A stretch of DNA of 13,878 nucleotides from positions 1 to 13,878 of the forward strand of contig CAMPKJ010000123.1 in NCBI GenBank assembly GCA_946887105.1, given 5' to 3'. Below the pieces are notes generated by a model. It did no database searches. It saw only the letters and a program-made list of their open reading frames with translations, and was not told the DNA's origin. This document shows, one piece after another, positions 12,703 through 13,878 of this stretch; the first letter of the stretch is position 1, and the number at the start of each line of letters is the position of its first letter. Position numbers and translations under genes: made by a program. The DNA is from an uncultured Acidobacteriota bacterium (GTDB lineage Bacteria > Acidobacteriota > Thermoanaerobaculia > Gp7-AA8).

Positions 12703-13878
12703 GTGATTCTCCGAAACCGGGACCAGCTCGTCGCGACGTATCGCGCCATCCGCGCACACTCGCAGAACCTGTTCGCTCTCTTTGCACCCGCGGCGTACTA
12801 CGAGCGGCCGATCGCGTTGCGCAATCCGGTCGTGTTCTACGAAGGGCATCTGCCCGGCTTCGCGCTGAACACGCTCGTGAAGCTGGCGCTGAAGCGCGCC
12901 GGCGTCGATGCGCGGCTGGAGACTCTGTTCGCGCGCGGCATCGATCCGGCGGATGAGACGTCGGTGAGGAATCCGACCGATCTGTGGCCGTCGCGCGAAG
13001 AGGTGCAGGCCTTCACGGCTGCGTGCGACGAGCGCGTGGAAGAAGCGCTGCGCAACGCGATTCTCGAGGACGACAGCGTGCCGCAGTTGCGTGGCGGCGA
13101 GGCAGTCTTCACCATTCTCGAGCACGAGCTGATGCATCAGGAGACGCTGATGTACATGCTGCACGCGCTGCCGTATGGGATGAAGGTCGCGCCGGAGCCG
13201 CCCCTCACCCTGGCCCACTCGCCGGGGGAGAGAGGGGACCGGGAGGTGCGCGTTGATGCCGGCAAGGCCACGCTCGGTGCGCCGCACGGCGTGTTCGGAT
13301 GGGACAACGAGTTCCCGCAGCACATCGTCGACGTGCCGGCATTCACCATCGATGCGTACAACGTCACGAACGGCGATTACCTCGAGTACGTCGATGCGAC
13401 CGGCGCAGCGGCGCCGCATTTCTGGGAACGACGCGACGGCGCGTGGCTGCGGCGGGGCATGTTCGCGGCCCAGCCGTTGCCGCTCGACGCGGCTGTGTAC
13501 GTGACGCATGACGAGGCTGCGGCATACGCGCGCTGGAAAGGAAAACGCTTGCCGTCCGAGGCGGAGTTTCACCGCGCCGCGTTCGGCACGCCCTCGGGGG
13601 AGGAACGGCTTCATCCGTGGGGAGACGAAGCGCCGGATGCAACGCGCGGCAATTTCGATTTTCAGCATTGGGATCCCGTGAACGCCGGCAGCTATCCGGC
13701 GGGCGCGAGCGCGTGGGGCGTCCACGACCTCATCGGCGACGGCTGGGAAAAAGACGGCGACTACAACACCGCCTTCTCCAAGACCGTCCTCCCCCTGCCC
13801 CTGCACGGCCGGCCGGACTACTCGACCCCGCCAGGCCGTCTCCAGGATGACCCCGCCTACCGGCTCCACCCGGAGGAC
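12703..13878 (+). CDS. EgtB/SUMF1-type non-haem iron enzyme (partial at right edge; tail anomalous)
   Basis: 392 residues are visible from GTG 12703, 10 bases after the phosphoesterase stop, with only a weak GGCCGG before it; no stop before the edge. The N-terminal DinB-like half carries the iron-binding pattern of sulfoxide synthases: H49 (FYEGHLPGF), and H141/H145/E147 in LEHELMHQETL. Residues 182-349 form the SUMF1/FGE-like half: TLGAPHGVFGWDNEFPQHIV, AYARWKGKRLPSEAEFHRAA, HPWGDE, and GVHDLIGDGWE. EgtB-type enzymes join a thiol or selenol to hercynine (ergothioneine, ovothiol or selenoneine routes); the substrate here is not determinable and no EgtD neighbour is visible. Two oddities are present: residues 166-181 are a palindromic-repeat insertion, and from residue 350 the sequence no longer matches the family's expected continuation. 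Confidence 0.82.
   Translation, partial: MILRNRDQLVATYRAIRAHSQNLFALFAPAAYYERPIALRNPVVFYEGHLPGFALNTLVKLALKRAGVDARLETLFARGIDPADETSVRNPTDLWPSREEVQAFTAACDERVEEALRNAILEDDSVPQLRGGEAVFTILEHELMHQETLMYMLHALPYGMKVAPEPPLTLAHSPGERGDREVRVDAGKATLGAPHGVFGWDNEFPQHIVDVPAFTIDAYNVTNGDYLEYVDATGAAAPHFWERRDGAWLRRGMFAAQPLPLDAAVYVTHDEAAAYARWKGKRLPSEAEFHRAAFGTPSGEERLHPWGDEAPDATRGNFDFQHWDPVNAGSYPAGASAWGVHDLIGDGWEKDGDYNTAFSKTVLPLPLHGRPDYSTPPGRLQDDPAYRLHPED
13199..13245 (+). repeat. REP-like palindromic repeat inserted in frame in the EgtB-like gene
   Basis: CCCCTCACCCT at 13201-13211 is identical to 5424-5434 and to the complement of 5392-5402. It is followed by a degenerate arm and GGGGGAGAGAGGGGACCGGGA. The element keeps the reading frame and encodes PPLTLAHSPGERGDRE, resembling the PLTLxLSPGERG peptide that such repeats encode. 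It falls in the linker between the iron-binding and SUMF1-like halves. The hairpin is more degraded than the intergenic copies, which is consistent with an older insertion. Confidence 0.75.

Noticed and set aside
12463..13869. Minus-strand open frame of about 470 codons
   Set aside because: Antisense to the phosphoesterase end and the EgtB-like gene, Arg-rich, and without motifs.

Overview
The window is GC-rich (clearly above 60% by eye) and gene-dense. Genes have short gaps or 1-4 base overlaps, and there is no phage, plasmid, IS or CRISPR signature. Gene content (a RidA/dehydratase pair, a DadA-like oxidoreductase with a Rieske domain, a KGG stress protein, DUF2231, a FAD/Fe-S 2-hydroxyacid dehydrogenase, an EgtB-like enzyme) and GC-rich palindromic intergenic repeats suggest a free-living, aerobic, probably uncultured soil-type bacterium. 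An Acidobacteriota-like origin is a guess only; there is no rRNA or ribosomal marker to decide it. Both ends cut through genes, so this may be a whole metagenomic contig.

Layout: (1) 1-1038, minus: secreted protein with a Cpe-regulatory-like beta domain, cut by the left edge. (2) 1146-2507, minus: class III aminotransferase, divergent from (3) tRNA-Ser(GCT) at 2591-2683, plus. (4) 4057-2694, minus: a threonine/serine-dehydratase-like PLP enzyme overlapping a RidA-family deaminase by 4 bases. (5) 4101-5347, plus: an ArsR-family regulator followed by a quinone oxidoreductase, divergent from (4) across a 43-base gap holding a perfect GCTAATTAGC palindrome. (6) 5362-5465: two inverted copies of a palindromic repeat between convergent genes. 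(7) 6951-5428, minus: FAD oxidoreductase with a C-terminal Rieske domain. (8) 7081-7509, plus: KGG-repeat stress protein, followed by a strong hairpin. (9) 10962-7583, minus: a 984-residue FAD/Fe-S dehydrogenase overlapping a DUF2231 membrane protein by 4 bases. (10) 11092-13878, plus: a nucleotidyltransferase-fold protein, a calcineurin-like metallophosphoesterase (TGATG junction) and an EgtB/SUMF1-type non-haem iron enzyme running off the right edge.

How the genes fit together: the dehydratase makes reactive enamine/imine intermediates and RidA removes them, and the overlap couples their synthesis. The ArsR-quinone reductase operon may share a control site with that pair. The dehydrogenase is predicted to pass electrons through its Fe-S and CCG domains towards the membrane, where the co-translated DUF2231 protein (histidines in two membrane segments) could be an anchor or electron acceptor. 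The NTase-phosphoesterase pair is the least understood unit. The palindromic repeats have entered coding sequence at two places: the C-terminus of the Rieske protein and an interdomain linker of the EgtB-like protein. The last ~130 bases no longer fit the EgtB family and may be an assembly chimera.
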